Of a DNA stretch of 64,000 nt, positions 17,080 to 25,036 are shown piece by piece. The position numbers and the translations under genes are program-made. This stretch comes from Corynebacterium lubricantis DSM 45231 (GTDB taxonomy: Bacteria > Actinomycetota > Actinomycetes > Mycobacteriales > Mycobacteriaceae). The notes under the pieces are model-generated. The model saw only the letters and a list, made by a program, of their open reading frames with translations, did no database searches and was not told where the DNA came from. Where the stretch lies: contig NZ_KB902184.1 in NCBI RefSeq assembly GCF_000379425.1, positions 1-64,000 on the forward strand, in the 5' to 3' direction. Positions within the stretch are counted from its first letter, which is position 1. The number at the start of each line of letters is the position of its first letter.

Positions 17080-18305
17080 TAGCGCCAAACTCCCCTAGTG
17101 TCGATAATTGTTTTGCCTGCTAGCGTCGATCGATCAATCTTCTTGAATTCCTTATGATCAACAAGCAGCAGAACCACATCAGCCTCGGATATCGCTTTGT
17201 CCAGATCTTGAAGTTTGATATTCACAAAATCAGCCAAAGAAACAGGGAGGTCTCCGATATTTGGCTCAACAACTCGTATATCAAGATCCGAGTTTGACTC
17301 TGCAAGTTCTCGTACAATGTTCAACGATGGCGATTCTCGTAAGTCATCGATGTCGGCCTTAAATGCAATTCCTAACGCGGCAATTACCGGCGATTCGATC
17401 TTCGAAATTGCATCCTCAACTTTCCCCAACACATATTGAGGCTTTCCGTCGTTGACGTCCCTTGCCAGCTTGATCATTTTTGCTTCCTCTGGAGTCGAAG
17501 AAACTATGAACCAAGGATCCACCGCGATGCAGTGTCCACCGACTCCTGGTCCTGGCTGAAGAATATTCACACGTGGATGGTGGTTCGCAAGTTCAATCAG
17601 TTCCCATACGTCGATCCCTAGGCGATCACTGATCAGCGAGAGTTCGTTTGCAAAGGCAATATTTACATCACGGAACGAATTCTCGGTAAGTTTGGCCATC
17701 TCCGCGGTTGTGGCATCAGTTTCAAGCAGTTCAGCGGTGCAAAATGTACCATAAAGGTCAACAGCGAGCTTTGTACCTTTTGGTGTCAGACCACCAATTA
17801 CTCGGTCATTGTTCTCCATCTCTTCCATGATCTGACCCGGAAGAACCCGCTCAGGACAGTGAGCCACAAAGATTGCATTCTCGTCGTCTTCATTCAAAGA
17901 CAGATCGGGGCGAAGTTCAATAATGTATTCCGCCATCGCCTTCGTAGTCCCGGGAGGAGAAGTCGACTCCAAGACCACCAATGCCCCTGGACGAAGATGT
18001 GGCGCCATCGCCTCGACAGCTGAATTAATGTACTTCGTATCAACTGCATGATTCTCTTTAAATGGCGTTGGTACGCAAACGATGTATGCGTCCGCTTCAA
18101 CTTGATCCGCACGCGCTTCAAGGAGGCCGTCTTTGACAACTTGCCGCAGTAGAACATCGAATCCTGGCTCCACAAATGGAACTTCACCCCGATTAATGGT
18201 GTCCACGTAGGACATGTTTACGTCCACCCCGGTAACTTTCACACCTTTTGAGGCAATAAATGCTGCCGTGGGGAGTCCAATATAGCCAAGTCCCACGACA
18301 CACAC
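17079..18305 (-). CDS. wecC: UDP-N-acetyl-D-mannosamine dehydrogenase (apparent N-terminal frameshift)
   Basis: 408 residues from the only in-frame start (GTG 18305). NAD-binding motif VVGLGYIGLPTAAF lies at the very N-terminus. A UDP-sugar dehydrogenase core follows with ESTSPPGTT, AHCPERVLPG, KLTENSFRDVNIAFANE, PGPGVGGHCIAVDPWF (active Cys in GGHC) and GIAFKADIDDLRESPS. It oxidises UDP-ManNAc (from WecB) to UDP-ManNAcA. The start has no ribosome site and lacks the usual few residues before the first beta strand. A GTG at 18346, preceded by AAAGG, opens a frame (MSVSVETPTKFNSV) that would join this protein exactly if the (GT)6 run at 18298-18309 had five units. So the gene is either switched off or weakened by slippage, or the repeat is a sequencing slip. 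Confidence 0.88.
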   Translation of the reverse strand: MCVVGLGYIGLPTAAFIASKGVKVTGVDVNMSYVDTINRGEVPFVEPGFDVLLRQVVKDGLLEARADQVEADAYIVCVPTPFKENHAVDTKYINSAVEAMAPHLRPGALVVLESTSPPGTTKAMAEYIIELRPDLSLNEDDENAIFVAHCPERVLPGQIMEEMENNDRVIGGLTPKGTKLAVDLYGTFCTAELLETDATTAEMAKLTENSFRDVNIAFANELSLISDRLGIDVWELIELANHHPRVNILQPGPGVGGHCIAVDPWFIVSSTPEEAKMIKLARDVNDGKPQYVLGKVEDAISKIESPVIAALGIAFKADIDDLRESPSLNIVRELAESNSDLDIRVVEPNIGDLPVSLADFVNIKLQDLDKAISEADVVLLLVDHKEFKKIDRSTLAGKTIIDTRGVWR

Positions 18306-18309
18306 ACAC
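18298..18309 (-). repeat. (GT)6 dinucleotide run at the wecC 5' end
   Basis: Twelve bases of alternating AC on the plus strand (GT on the coding strand), inside the wecC N-terminal coding region. With six units the frame from the GTG at 18346 runs out of phase. With five, or eight, it reads straight into VCVVGLGYIGLP. This is a potential slipped-strand switch. Confidence 0.7.
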
Positions 18310-18346
18310 TATTGAACTTCGTGGGAGTTTCTACCGATACAGACAC
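18310..18346 (-). pseudogene. wecC: Out-of-frame native N-terminus of wecC
   Basis: GTG at 18344-18346 with AAAGG six bases upstream and a TGA just before it encodes MSVSVETPTKFN, then runs into the GT repeat. Nucleotide-sugar dehydrogenases usually have such a short polar lead before the first strand, so this is likely the original start, separated from the rest by one extra GT unit. Confidence 0.6.
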
Positions 18347-18544
18347 AAGTCACCTTTCGTACAGCAATATTTCAGAATACTTTACATGGACAGCATAGGT
18401 TTTATCAGTTATGCATTTCAGTACCAAAGCAAAATAATAACACCTTGGACATGTATTCGCTCGGCTTACAGACTTCTATTCGCCCAACTTCGAAGGCCGT
18501 CCAAATAACTAGATTCTTTCAATTTCCATATCTGAGCAGGCGAT

Positions 18545-18574
18545 TTGTATTGAATGACAAACGCAGGCTAAAGT
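18545..18574 (+). promoter_or_regulatory. Promoter of tRNA-Asn
   Basis: TTGTAT (18545-18550), an 18-base spacer and TAAAGT (18569-18574), about 40 bases before the mature tRNA 5' end. The remaining gap back to wecC (18347-18544) is AT-rich and presumably contains the divergent wecC promoter. Confidence 0.4.
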
Positions 18575-18616
18575 AACTAATCGTTGCAGAGAGCAAGACA
18601 GCAACAGAAAATTTAA

Positions 18617-18692
18617 TCCCGCATAGCTCAGTTGGCAGAGCATTCGACTGTTAATCGAAGGGTCACTGGTTCGAGCCCAGTTGCGGGAGCCA
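18617..18692 (+). tRNA. tRNA-Asn (GTT)
   Basis: Cloverleaf with acceptor TCCCGCA/TGCGGGA, D arm GCTC/GAGC, anticodon stem TTCGA/TCGAA with loop CTGTTAA (anticodon GTT), T arm ACTGG/CCAGT with TTCGAGC, discriminator G and an encoded CCA. A strong terminator follows immediately, so it is a single-gene transcript. Confidence 0.95.
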
Positions 18693-18695
18693 CTA

Positions 18696-18723
18696 CCCGG
18701 AACGTGCGCGTTCCGGGTTTTTT
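18696..18723 (+). terminator. Rho-independent terminator after tRNA-Asn
   Basis: Perfect nine-pair stem CCCGGAACG/CGTTCCGGG with a TGCG loop, followed by six T. Confidence 0.95.
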
Positions 18724-18744
18724 GCTTTCAGAATGCGAGGAAAG

Positions 18745-19944
18745 ATGGTTCAATCAAAGTCACCCAATGGAATCTCAACGCCGATCCTAATCAGCCTCGC
18801 TTTGTGCAGTGGGTACGCGCCGTTCGCTATTGACACGTACTTGGTGGGCATGCCGGCGATCACGGATGAGTTTCAGACCACAGCCTCGCTCACCCAATTC
18901 ACGCTCACCGGCTTTTTGCTCGCCCTAGGTCTAAGCCAGTTGATCATCGGTCCGCTCTCTGACAGTGTAGGGCGTCGAAAACTCCTCCTCGGGGGCCTAC
19001 TCGGTGCCGTGATTGCCTCCGTAGTCTGCGCACTCGCGCCAAATATTTGGGTGCTCATTTTGGGGCGTGTTCTGCAAGGAGCTTTCGGAGCAGCCGGTGT
19101 CGTCCTCTCCCGGGCAATCGTTGGCGATCTTGGCCGAGGGATAGGCATAGCTCGCGCCTTCGCCTTATTGATGTCTATTCAATCGCTGGCTCCGCTGTTG
19201 GCCCCCATTATTGGTGGCTTGCTCATACCGTCGTTCGGTTGGCGGAGCGCTTTCTGGTTCCTCGTCGGCCTTGGAGTTGTGTCTTTCTTCCTCGTTCTCG
19301 CCTTAGTAGCAGAATCATTGCCCCCGGAGGAACGAACCTCCGGAGGTGCCGCAAACACGGTAAAAGACATCAATTCGATTTTGAGGACTCGCGATTATAT
19401 TTTCCCGCTAATTGTGTTCGTTGGCTCATTCGCAATGATGTTTGCGTACATTGCAGCCTCCCCTTTTGTACTTCAACGAATCGGAGGATTGAGCGAGAGC
19501 GCGTACACCATCGTATTTACAATCAATTCTTTCGTCATATTGATTATGAATATGGTCAGTCGAAGTCTCGTACCAAAATATGGTCCACAGAAACTTATTT
19601 CGGTCGGTGTACTCCTCGGTTTCATTGCCGTAGTTTGGCTCTTCATAGGAGTCGTGTTCTTAAGTTCAGCACCAGAGGCCATAATCCCCGGGTTCATGTT
19701 TGTTGTTGCGTCCTCAGGTCTGATCCTGCCCAATGCTTCAGCTATTGCCGTTGAAGCATCAGGTGATAAACGCGGAACTGGCTCGGCACTGCTAGGTGCA
19801 TTTCAGTTTGGCTTAGCGGCAATAGTTTCCCCGCTCACCGGCATCGGCAATGGCACAACAGCGATGCCCATGATCATCATCATGGGCATCGCAATAATCG
19901 TCCAGATTTTAGCACTTACTCAGATTCGCAAGATGCCAAGTTAG
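18745..19944 (+). CDS. Bcr/CflA-family MFS drug efflux transporter
   Basis: 399 residues from ATG 18745 (GAGG four bases upstream); an in-frame ATG at 18733 lacks a ribosome site. It has twelve predicted membrane helices. The motif A loop between helices 2 and 3 is GPLSDSVGRRKLLLGG, helix 1 holds YAPFAIDTYLVGMPAI, and helices 4-5 hold GRVLQGAFGAAGVVLSRAIVGDL, all typical of Bcr/CflA proton-driven exporters (bicyclomycin, chloramphenicol and similar compounds). It stands between tRNA-Asn and the convergent wecB gene and is not obviously part of the glycan system. The substrate is unknown. Confidence 0.9.
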   Translation: MVQSKSPNGISTPILISLALCSGYAPFAIDTYLVGMPAITDEFQTTASLTQFTLTGFLLALGLSQLIIGPLSDSVGRRKLLLGGLLGAVIASVVCALAPNIWVLILGRVLQGAFGAAGVVLSRAIVGDLGRGIGIARAFALLMSIQSLAPLLAPIIGGLLIPSFGWRSAFWFLVGLGVVSFFLVLALVAESLPPEERTSGGAANTVKDINSILRTRDYIFPLIVFVGSFAMMFAYIAASPFVLQRIGGLSESAYTIVFTINSFVILIMNMVSRSLVPKYGPQKLISVGVLLGFIAVVWLFIGVVFLSSAPEAIIPGFMFVVASSGLILPNASAIAVEASGDKRGTGSALLGAFQFGLAAIVSPLTGIGNGTTAMPMIIIMGIAIIVQILALTQIRKMPS

Positions 19945-19947
19945 GAC

Positions 19948-21120
19948 CTACAAACTAGAATCTGGCAAGTCAGGAACGAACTCCCCAATCCGTTCACCCA
20001 CTCCTGTCAATTCCGCGATTGCCGCAACAGCACGGGCTGCTGCGTGACCGTCTCCGTAGGGATTTACTGCGTTAGCCATCTTCTTGTAAGCCGCCTCGTG
20101 GTCAAGCAGATTTTGAGCTTCAGCCACGATCAATTCTCGGTCGGTGCCCACTAGCTTCACGGTTCCTGCCACAACGGCTTCTGGGCGCTCCGTGTTCTCT
20201 CGCATAACCAATACTGGTTTGCCCAATGCTGGCGCTTCTTCTTGGACTCCGCCCGAATCGGTGAGTACCAAATGCGACGCGTTCATCAAGGACGTGAACT
20301 GGTCATACGGCAATGGATCTGTGATGGTTACGTTCTTTAGACATTCAATCTCAGGCATCACCGCTTCACGAACCTTTGGGTTCAAGTGTAGCGGCAAGAC
20401 AAATTGGTGATCAGGATACGCCTTCGCCAGATCTTGTACCGCCCCACCAATCTCCTGCATTGCATGGAGGTTTTCGCGCCTATGCGTAGTAATAAGAACG
20501 ATGCGCTGATCGCCGGAGACAATCTTTTGGAGGCGTTCGTCGTCGAAGGTAACTTTCCAGGTGGAAGCTTTGAGGAGTGAATCAATCACGGTATTACCGG
20601 TGACAACGATGTCCTTGGACCGGAAGTTTTCTTTTCGGAGATTCTCCTTCGCTTCATTTGTTGGAGCCAAATGCAGGCTCGTCACCTGCCCGATGATGCG
20701 TCGATTAGCCTCTTCTGGGAACGGCGAGTGAATATTTCCCGAGCGAAGGCCTGCTTCCAAATGCACAATCTTTACCTCACGGTAAAAGCCCGATATCGCA
20801 GCCACCGCTGCCGTCGTTGTATCACCCTGGGCAATAATTACGTCCGGCTTCTCCTGCACAATTAACTCTTCCAAGCCAACGCTTGCTCGAGAGCCAAACA
20901 TATTCAGGCTCTGCCCATGCTGCATCAGCTCAAGATCGAAATCAGGTTCAATGTCAAACATCTTATGAACCTGTTGCAGCATCTCACGGTGCTGACCGGT
21001 GGAAACTGCAAGCGAATTAAAACGGTCATCCCGGTTCAATCGCGATATGACCGGCGCGACTTTAATCGCTTCGGGCCGAGTTCCGTACACAGTCATAATT
21101 TTTGGCTTGAGCGAAGTCAT
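19948..21120 (-). CDS. wecB: UDP-N-acetylglucosamine 2-epimerase (non-hydrolysing)
   Basis: 390 residues from ATG 21120 (GGAG nine bases upstream; an in-frame GTG at 21129 is the alternative). Family motifs: TVYGTRPEAIKVAPVI (N-terminus), AQGDTTTA (about 96), VHLEAGLRSGNIHSPFPEEANRR (about 118, in which Asp is replaced by Asn-Ile), TTHRREN (about 213) and LTDSGGVQEEAPALGKPVLVMRENTERPEA (about 285). It interconverts UDP-GlcNAc and UDP-ManNAc in the cytoplasm, feeding WecC. It lies 3.7 kb from the glycan island with wecC between, which supports ManNAc/ManNAcA as components of the polymer. In other corynebacteria such genes also occur outside such islands, so the link is inferred. Confidence 0.93.
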   Translation of the reverse strand: MTSLKPKIMTVYGTRPEAIKVAPVISRLNRDDRFNSLAVSTGQHREMLQQVHKMFDIEPDFDLELMQHGQSLNMFGSRASVGLEELIVQEKPDVIIAQGDTTTAAVAAISGFYREVKIVHLEAGLRSGNIHSPFPEEANRRIIGQVTSLHLAPTNEAKENLRKENFRSKDIVVTGNTVIDSLLKASTWKVTFDDERLQKIVSGDQRIVLITTHRRENLHAMQEIGGAVQDLAKAYPDHQFVLPLHLNPKVREAVMPEIECLKNVTITDPLPYDQFTSLMNASHLVLTDSGGVQEEAPALGKPVLVMRENTERPEAVVAGTVKLVGTDRELIVAEAQNLLDHEAAYKKMANAVNPYGDGHAAARAVAAIAELTGVGERIGEFVPDLPDSSL

Positions 21121-21299
21121 TAATGGCACTCCAGAATGGTCGATGAATACTTGACAGAAAAACTAACACATTGAAAATTCAGCTCAACCTCAGGGATGTA
21201 TTAGATTCTTAACAAACTATATAGCGTTACTTAGACTCTGTCCTTTTATGCCCGAAAGTTCGTTCGGTCGTACATGCGTCACATGGCCATGCCTGTATT

Positions 21300-21569
21300 A
21301 TGGCAACCATGATTCAATTCGTCGTCGGAGCAGCTGCCGGTTACGTTCTCGGCACGAAAGCCGGCCGCAAGCGCTACCACCAGATCAAAGACGCAACTCA
21401 AAAGGCCATCAATTCTCCCGTAACAAAGCAGGTGGTTCAGTCCACCCGCAAGGCACTTGCTGATCGCCTAGATCCCAATCCACGCATGAAAGAAGTGAAG
21501 AATTTGCGCGGAAAAAAGGGCTCCAAGATCAGTGATGACACAATAATCTTAGAGCCCGACCAGGACTAA
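21300..21569 (+). CDS. YtxH-like small membrane protein
   Basis: 89 residues. A single N-terminal hydrophobic helix with glycines (FVVGAAAGYVLGTKAGRKRY) is followed by a basic amphipathic helix (QIKDATQKAINSP...). This is the layout of YtxH/gas-vesicle-like small membrane proteins common in actinobacteria. No ribosome site precedes ATG 21300. TATTAT at 21296-21301 could be a -10 box, making a leaderless start at ATG 21309 (MIQFVVG...) more natural. Its stop lies eight bases from the convergent ppx stop. Function unknown; envelope stress or membrane organisation is only a guess. Confidence 0.7.
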   Translation: MATMIQFVVGAAAGYVLGTKAGRKRYHQIKDATQKAINSPVTKQVVQSTRKALADRLDPNPRMKEVKNLRGKKGSKISDDTIILEPDQD

Positions 21570-21577
21570 ATAAGGGT

Positions 21578-22528
21578 CTACAGTTCCGCTAGACCTGCAA
21601 CGATTCCGTCGAGGATATCTTTTTCGCTGATCACGAATTGGCTAACGCCAGTGTTCTTTTCAATCGCGTTCATGATTTCCTCGACGATCACTGAACCGGA
21701 GCCGATGACGTCGGCACGGCCTAGATGAATCACGGGATTTGCTGCTCGAGCATCTGAAGGTGCCTCGATGAGTTGCCCGGTGATTAGACGCAAAGCGTCG
21801 AATTTTAGCTGGGACATATGGATCTCTTTGGGATCATAAGTTTCCAGTCCCTGCGCCAACGCCGAGAGCGTAGTAAACGTACCTGCACACCCAACGAAGG
21901 TACGTGCCTTGGCGAAAGGCACGATATGCGAGGTATCTTCGAGCCGCTCCGCGATGTAATCGCGAGCAACCGACTGCTCAGATTCAGTCGGTGGATCAGT
22001 GCGCATAATACGTTCAGTAAGTCGCACGCATCCCATTTGAGTTGAATGCGATCCAAGAATAGTTCCGTCGGCTTCGCCAACGATAAATTCGGTGGATCCG
22101 CCGCCGAGGTCGATTACGCAATAGGGTCCACGGTCGTTCGGAATGTCTACGGTTGCGCCACGGAATGAAAGTGCTGCTTCTTCCTCGCCGGAGATAACTT
22201 CAGCTTGCGCACCAGGGGTGATTTGACCTAGGAGCCGTGCAGTCATTTCGAAGAAGTCATCGCGGTTCGAGGCATCCCTAGTTGCTGAAGTAGCTACCAT
22301 CCGGACGGCTCCGACGCGTTCTTTCTGCATCATTTCAACAAATTCGCGCAGTGCTTCCTCGGTACGCTCGATTGCCTCTGGGTTGAGTTCCCCAGTTGCA
22401 TCGACTCCTTGGCCAAGCCGAACAATGCGCATTTCGCGCGCGATCTCTAGGTGTTGTGCTGACGAAACATCGGAAATAAGCATGCGGATCGAATTCGTAC
22501 CGCAATCTACGGCTGCAACTCGCGTCAT
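21578..22528 (-). CDS. ppx: Exopolyphosphatase / Ppx-GppA phosphatase
   Basis: 316 residues. It is an ASKHA-fold enzyme with the phosphate 1 loop VAAVDCGTNSIRMLI at the N-terminus, MVATSATRDASNRDDF (about 98) and the phosphate 2 loop CVIDLGGGSTEFIVGE (about 145). It hydrolyses terminal phosphate from polyphosphate and/or pppGpp. It is the short form of the family (about 310-320 aa, no C-terminal HD domain), typical of actinobacterial Ppx. The ATG overlaps the stop of the DUF501 gene by four bases. It is the last gene of the ftsB-DUF501-ppx operon. Confidence 0.93.
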   Translation of the reverse strand: MTRVAAVDCGTNSIRMLISDVSSAQHLEIAREMRIVRLGQGVDATGELNPEAIERTEEALREFVEMMQKERVGAVRMVATSATRDASNRDDFFEMTARLLGQITPGAQAEVISGEEEAALSFRGATVDIPNDRGPYCVIDLGGGSTEFIVGEADGTILGSHSTQMGCVRLTERIMRTDPPTESEQSVARDYIAERLEDTSHIVPFAKARTFVGCAGTFTTLSALAQGLETYDPKEIHMSQLKFDALRLITGQLIEAPSDARAANPVIHLGRADVIGSGSVIVEEIMNAIEKNTGVSQFVISEKDILDGIVAGLAEL

Positions 22529-23094
22529 AGCAAAGGCTCTCCTGTCATCTCAGTGACCGCCTGATTAACTGATTCAGTGATGCCTAGGCTATCTGCCGTC
22601 GGCCAATCTTGCGGGATAGCAGTGCCACGCAGCTCTGGAGTGTGGTCTGCGGCGAGCGCGACAGACTCAGTGCCGAGGCGGAAATGATCAGGACCTTCGG
22701 CAAGAGCGTAGGCGATAAGAACATGCAGGCATTTCACCCGATCCGGCATTCCCCCACCGGAGAAATCCGTGCCTAGATCCTCGATCTTGTTGCGCTCAGA
22801 GAGGTAGTGCTCGTGGGCTGCTTGGTAGTCTTTGGCAAGTTCCTCATCCTCTCCTAGCCGGCGTTCCATCCACTTCATTACTTGGGCAACCTCAAGACGG
22901 GAAGCCTCGGCAGTGAGACGCGGGTCAGTGAGGTAATACAGGGTTGGGAAAGGAGTTCCATCGTCGAGCTTAGGCGCAGTTTTCACTACCGCTGGCTGCT
23001 GATCCGGCGTGCGGTAGGAAATCTCGAGCACGCCGCGCGCAGGGCGCCCGAGCTGCTCTTGAACAATATCTAGGTCGGCTTGGCTGACAGTCAT
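22525..23094 (-). CDS. DUF501 domain protein
   Basis: 189 residues from ATG 23094, chosen because the family begins with a sequence like MTVSQADLDIVQEQLGR. Conserved features are GRPARGVLEISYRTPDQQPAVVKTAPKL, TPFPTLYYLTDPRLTAEASRLE and a C-terminal VKCLHVLIAYALAEGPDHFRLG. The role is unknown, but across actinobacteria the gene sits between ftsB/divIC and ppx, as here, starting 26 bases after the ftsB stop and overlapping ppx by four bases. It is probably cytoplasmic. No catalytic motif that I recognise. Confidence 0.88.
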   Translation of the reverse strand: MTVSQADLDIVQEQLGRPARGVLEISYRTPDQQPAVVKTAPKLDDGTPFPTLYYLTDPRLTAEASRLEVAQVMKWMERRLGEDEELAKDYQAAHEHYLSERNKIEDLGTDFSGGGMPDRVKCLHVLIAYALAEGPDHFRLGTESVALAADHTPELRGTAIPQDWPTADSLGITESVNQAVTEMTGEPLL

Positions 23095-23120
23095 GGGAGC
23101 TATTGTTCCACAAGACTTAG

Positions 23121-23612
23121 CTAAGGCTGCTCTGGGGACGAAAGAGAGTCCCACACAACCCTCGTCCAAGGGATCGGCTCAGGCGGCACGTTCTTTGGAT
23201 CCGTGGTCACGCCGTCCTGCTTATCCATTCGGGGATCTACAATGCGCCAGGCAGTTTCACCCCGATCAATCATGCCAAGACGCCGACGCGCTTCCTGCTT
23301 GACATACTCCTCGTCGGAGTATTTATTAATGTCTTGTTGCAGCTGGTCACGGCGCTGTTCCTGCGCAGCGATCGACTCATTCAGCCTGGCAATTTCGCTG
23401 CGCCCTTCGTAGTACGTACGAAGAGGAATCGCAATTGCCATGAGCACAACAAGAACGACGGCAATGATGATTGCAAGGCCAACATAGTCACCCTTGAGAG
23501 TGAATTTTCGTTCCCGTTTTGGCTTTGGTTTAGCGTTTTCGGCATCACGCGACACCACCGGAACCGACGTGGGTATCCGGCGGGGACGACGTGAGGATGC
23601 TTGAGAAGCCAT
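23121..23612 (-). CDS. ftsB: FtsB/DivIC-type septum formation initiator
   Basis: 163 residues. A basic cytoplasmic tail (1-47), one membrane helix (YVGLAIIIAVVLVVLMAIAIPL, about 43-65), then a periplasmic coiled coil (RSEIARLNESIAAQEQRRDQ, about 71-100). This is followed by the family signature EYVKQEARRRLGMIDRGETAW (about 102-122) and a proline-rich end. It is part of the divisome FtsQ-FtsL-FtsB complex that activates septal peptidoglycan synthesis. The long basic N-terminal tail is an actinobacterial trait. In related genomes it directly follows eno; here a 2-kb insert separates them. Confidence 0.88.
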   Translation of the reverse strand: MASQASSRRPRRIPTSVPVVSRDAENAKPKPKRERKFTLKGDYVGLAIIIAVVLVVLMAIAIPLRTYYEGRSEIARLNESIAAQEQRRDQLQQDINKYSDEEYVKQEARRRLGMIDRGETAWRIVDPRMDKQDGVTTDPKNVPPEPIPWTRVVWDSLSSPEQP

Positions 23613-23680
23613 GATGTAAGTAGTCTACTCAACTGTCACTCGAGTAACTGTTTCCGGCTCGCGTCGAGTTATTTATCCAG

Positions 23681-23696
23681 GAAAGCCGAAGCTTTC
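23681..23696 (-). terminator. Short hairpin after the DUF981 gene
   Basis: GAAAGC-CGAA-GCTTTC (six pairs, tetraloop), 12 bases past the DUF981 stop on the minus strand, without a T tract. A weak terminator candidate. Confidence 0.3.
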
Positions 23697-23707
23697 TATT
23701 GTGCTTT

Positions 23708-24442
23708 CTACATCGTGTTCACGATGAGGCCGATGTGGGTGTAGAAGTTCATCGCACCGAAGAGCACGAATATGACACCGGCAATGAGCCACAACCAGTG
23801 GACCCACGTACCCAGAGTGCCAGCCTCTTCACCGCGGGCGACCTTATTGTTTGCAATCGGCATGAGGATAGCCCCAAGGCCGACCATCGCGAACAAGATG
23901 CCCATAAACGTTGCTTCTAGGATTGGCCAAGCGCCGAAGTAACCAGAAATTGGCTCCTGTGGAGGCGCAGCGAAGAGTTGGTAGACAATTCCAGCCAGGG
24001 CAATTGCGAAGAGGGCTAGACCCAGACCAACAATGAAGATCGAGGCCGGCTTTAGCGTCTGCGCGATGGTACGACTCATGTTGTCACTTTCCAGGATCTT
24101 GTCCTGGCGGCGCCAAAGGTAGAGTGCAGCAGCGAGCATAAGTACACCGAACGCCAGTGAAGTCTCGCCAAAGATGACGTTATCGAAGGCAAAGTCTGGA
24201 GCCAGTGGCCATGTCAGAGTCATGTGAAGGCCGGTTGCCGTCAGGATAAATCCAAGGACGCCAAAGGTTAAGGCCCAGCCATCAAGGCTGATCTCCTTTC
24301 CGTCCTTTCGAACGGCCCTGTTGAACAGTACTAATGCCACCAAACCAGCGCCTACGGCAATGGACATGATGGTGTTATAAGTAGGGAGAGTTTCCCAGGC
24401 TATCGCCCCGGGCGTGGACACTCCCATGAAGAAGTCACGCAT
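23708..24442 (-). CDS. DUF981 family multi-pass membrane protein
   Basis: 244 residues from ATG 24442 (GAAAGG eight bases upstream). About seven hydrophobic segments: 24-42, 57-77, 88-108, 131-155, 170-190 and 209-238, with a loop before 100-112 containing FGETSLAFGVLMLAAALYLW. It resembles the DUF981 group of integral membrane proteins, whose function is unknown. It has its own promoter region (AT-rich 24443-24480) and lies inside the segment that separates eno from ftsB, next to the duplicated eno end, so it may have come with that rearrangement. Confidence 0.75.
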   Translation of the reverse strand: MRDFFMGVSTPGAIAWETLPTYNTIMSIAVGAGLVALVLFNRAVRKDGKEISLDGWALTFGVLGFILTATGLHMTLTWPLAPDFAFDNVIFGETSLAFGVLMLAAALYLWRRQDKILESDNMSRTIAQTLKPASIFIVGLGLALFAIALAGIVYQLFAAPPQEPISGYFGAWPILEATFMGILFAMVGLGAILMPIANNKVARGEEAGTLGTWVHWLWLIAGVIFVLFGAMNFYTHIGLIVNTM

Positions 24443-24529
24443 TTTCTTACCTTTCGTAATTTATTTGAACCTTAAATTAAGTTCTATTTCGACAGTAAGC
24501 CTAAAGTGTGACTTTTGCAATATTGCGCT

Positions 24530-24650
24530 AACGCCAACAAAAAATGCCTAGCCCGGTTTCGGGCTAGGCATTCGTCGTAAAGCTTTTTATGCGTTGAAAC
24601 GTGGGAACGCGGAACTGCCCGCGTACACTGCAGCGTCGCCGAGCTCCTGC
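24530..24650 (-). pseudogene. eno: Duplicate fragment of the eno 3' end and terminator
   Basis: 121 bases match 25587-25707 with only four substitutions and no gaps. The fragment encodes the last 20 residues of enolase ([20 protein letters not shown] then TAA), with Arg to Ser and the final Glu to Ala, plus the downstream terminator hairpin (24544-24571). Homology ends abruptly at 24650. It is an untranslated remnant in the same orientation as eno and forms a direct repeat around the secreted-protein gene at 25037. Confidence 0.9.
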
Positions 24651-25036
24651 AAGCCGATTTGGATTGCGACCTCCTTCTAGGCTTCGTCATCATTGCCATC
24701 ACTTGAGCCGTTTAGATCCATGTGCCGCCAAGATTACCCGAGCCCATTTGCGCGGCAATTTCGATGCTGCCGGATACACCAGAAGATCGCTGACCTTTGC
24801 CTGTACTTAAACAAGCAAAAATGACCACTGCTCCCGCAACCAAATCCGAAAAGAATAATTGCTTCATCAAGTAAATGGCACATAATAACACTTAGCCAAG
24901 GTGGTTTTGTCATAGATGCAGCAATGAGTTTGCTCACTCGAAATGTTGTGGCATTCCCGCCACTAAGTAGTTAAGATCGGCAATGTAAGCATCCATAAAT
25001 GGATCTTATGCATACATTTACATTAGGAGCTTTTCA
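24651..25036. other. Intergenic region before the secreted-protein gene
   Basis: No credible gene. The left part shows no homology to the rest of eno. The right part becomes AT-rich and should carry the promoter of the gene at 25037 (TAAGAT near 24973 is one -10 candidate), ending with AGGAGC seven bases before its ATG. Confidence 0.5.
24991..25004. promoter_or_regulatory. Palindrome ATCCATAAATGGAT, possible operator
   Basis: Six-base perfect arms with a two-base centre, about 35 bases before the start codon at 25037 and overlapping the likely promoter. Regulator unknown. Confidence 0.3.

Noticed and set aside
24734-24937. 67-codon minus-strand frame between DUF981 and the secreted gene
   Set aside because: No ribosome site, composition unlike the neighbours, no homology I recognise.
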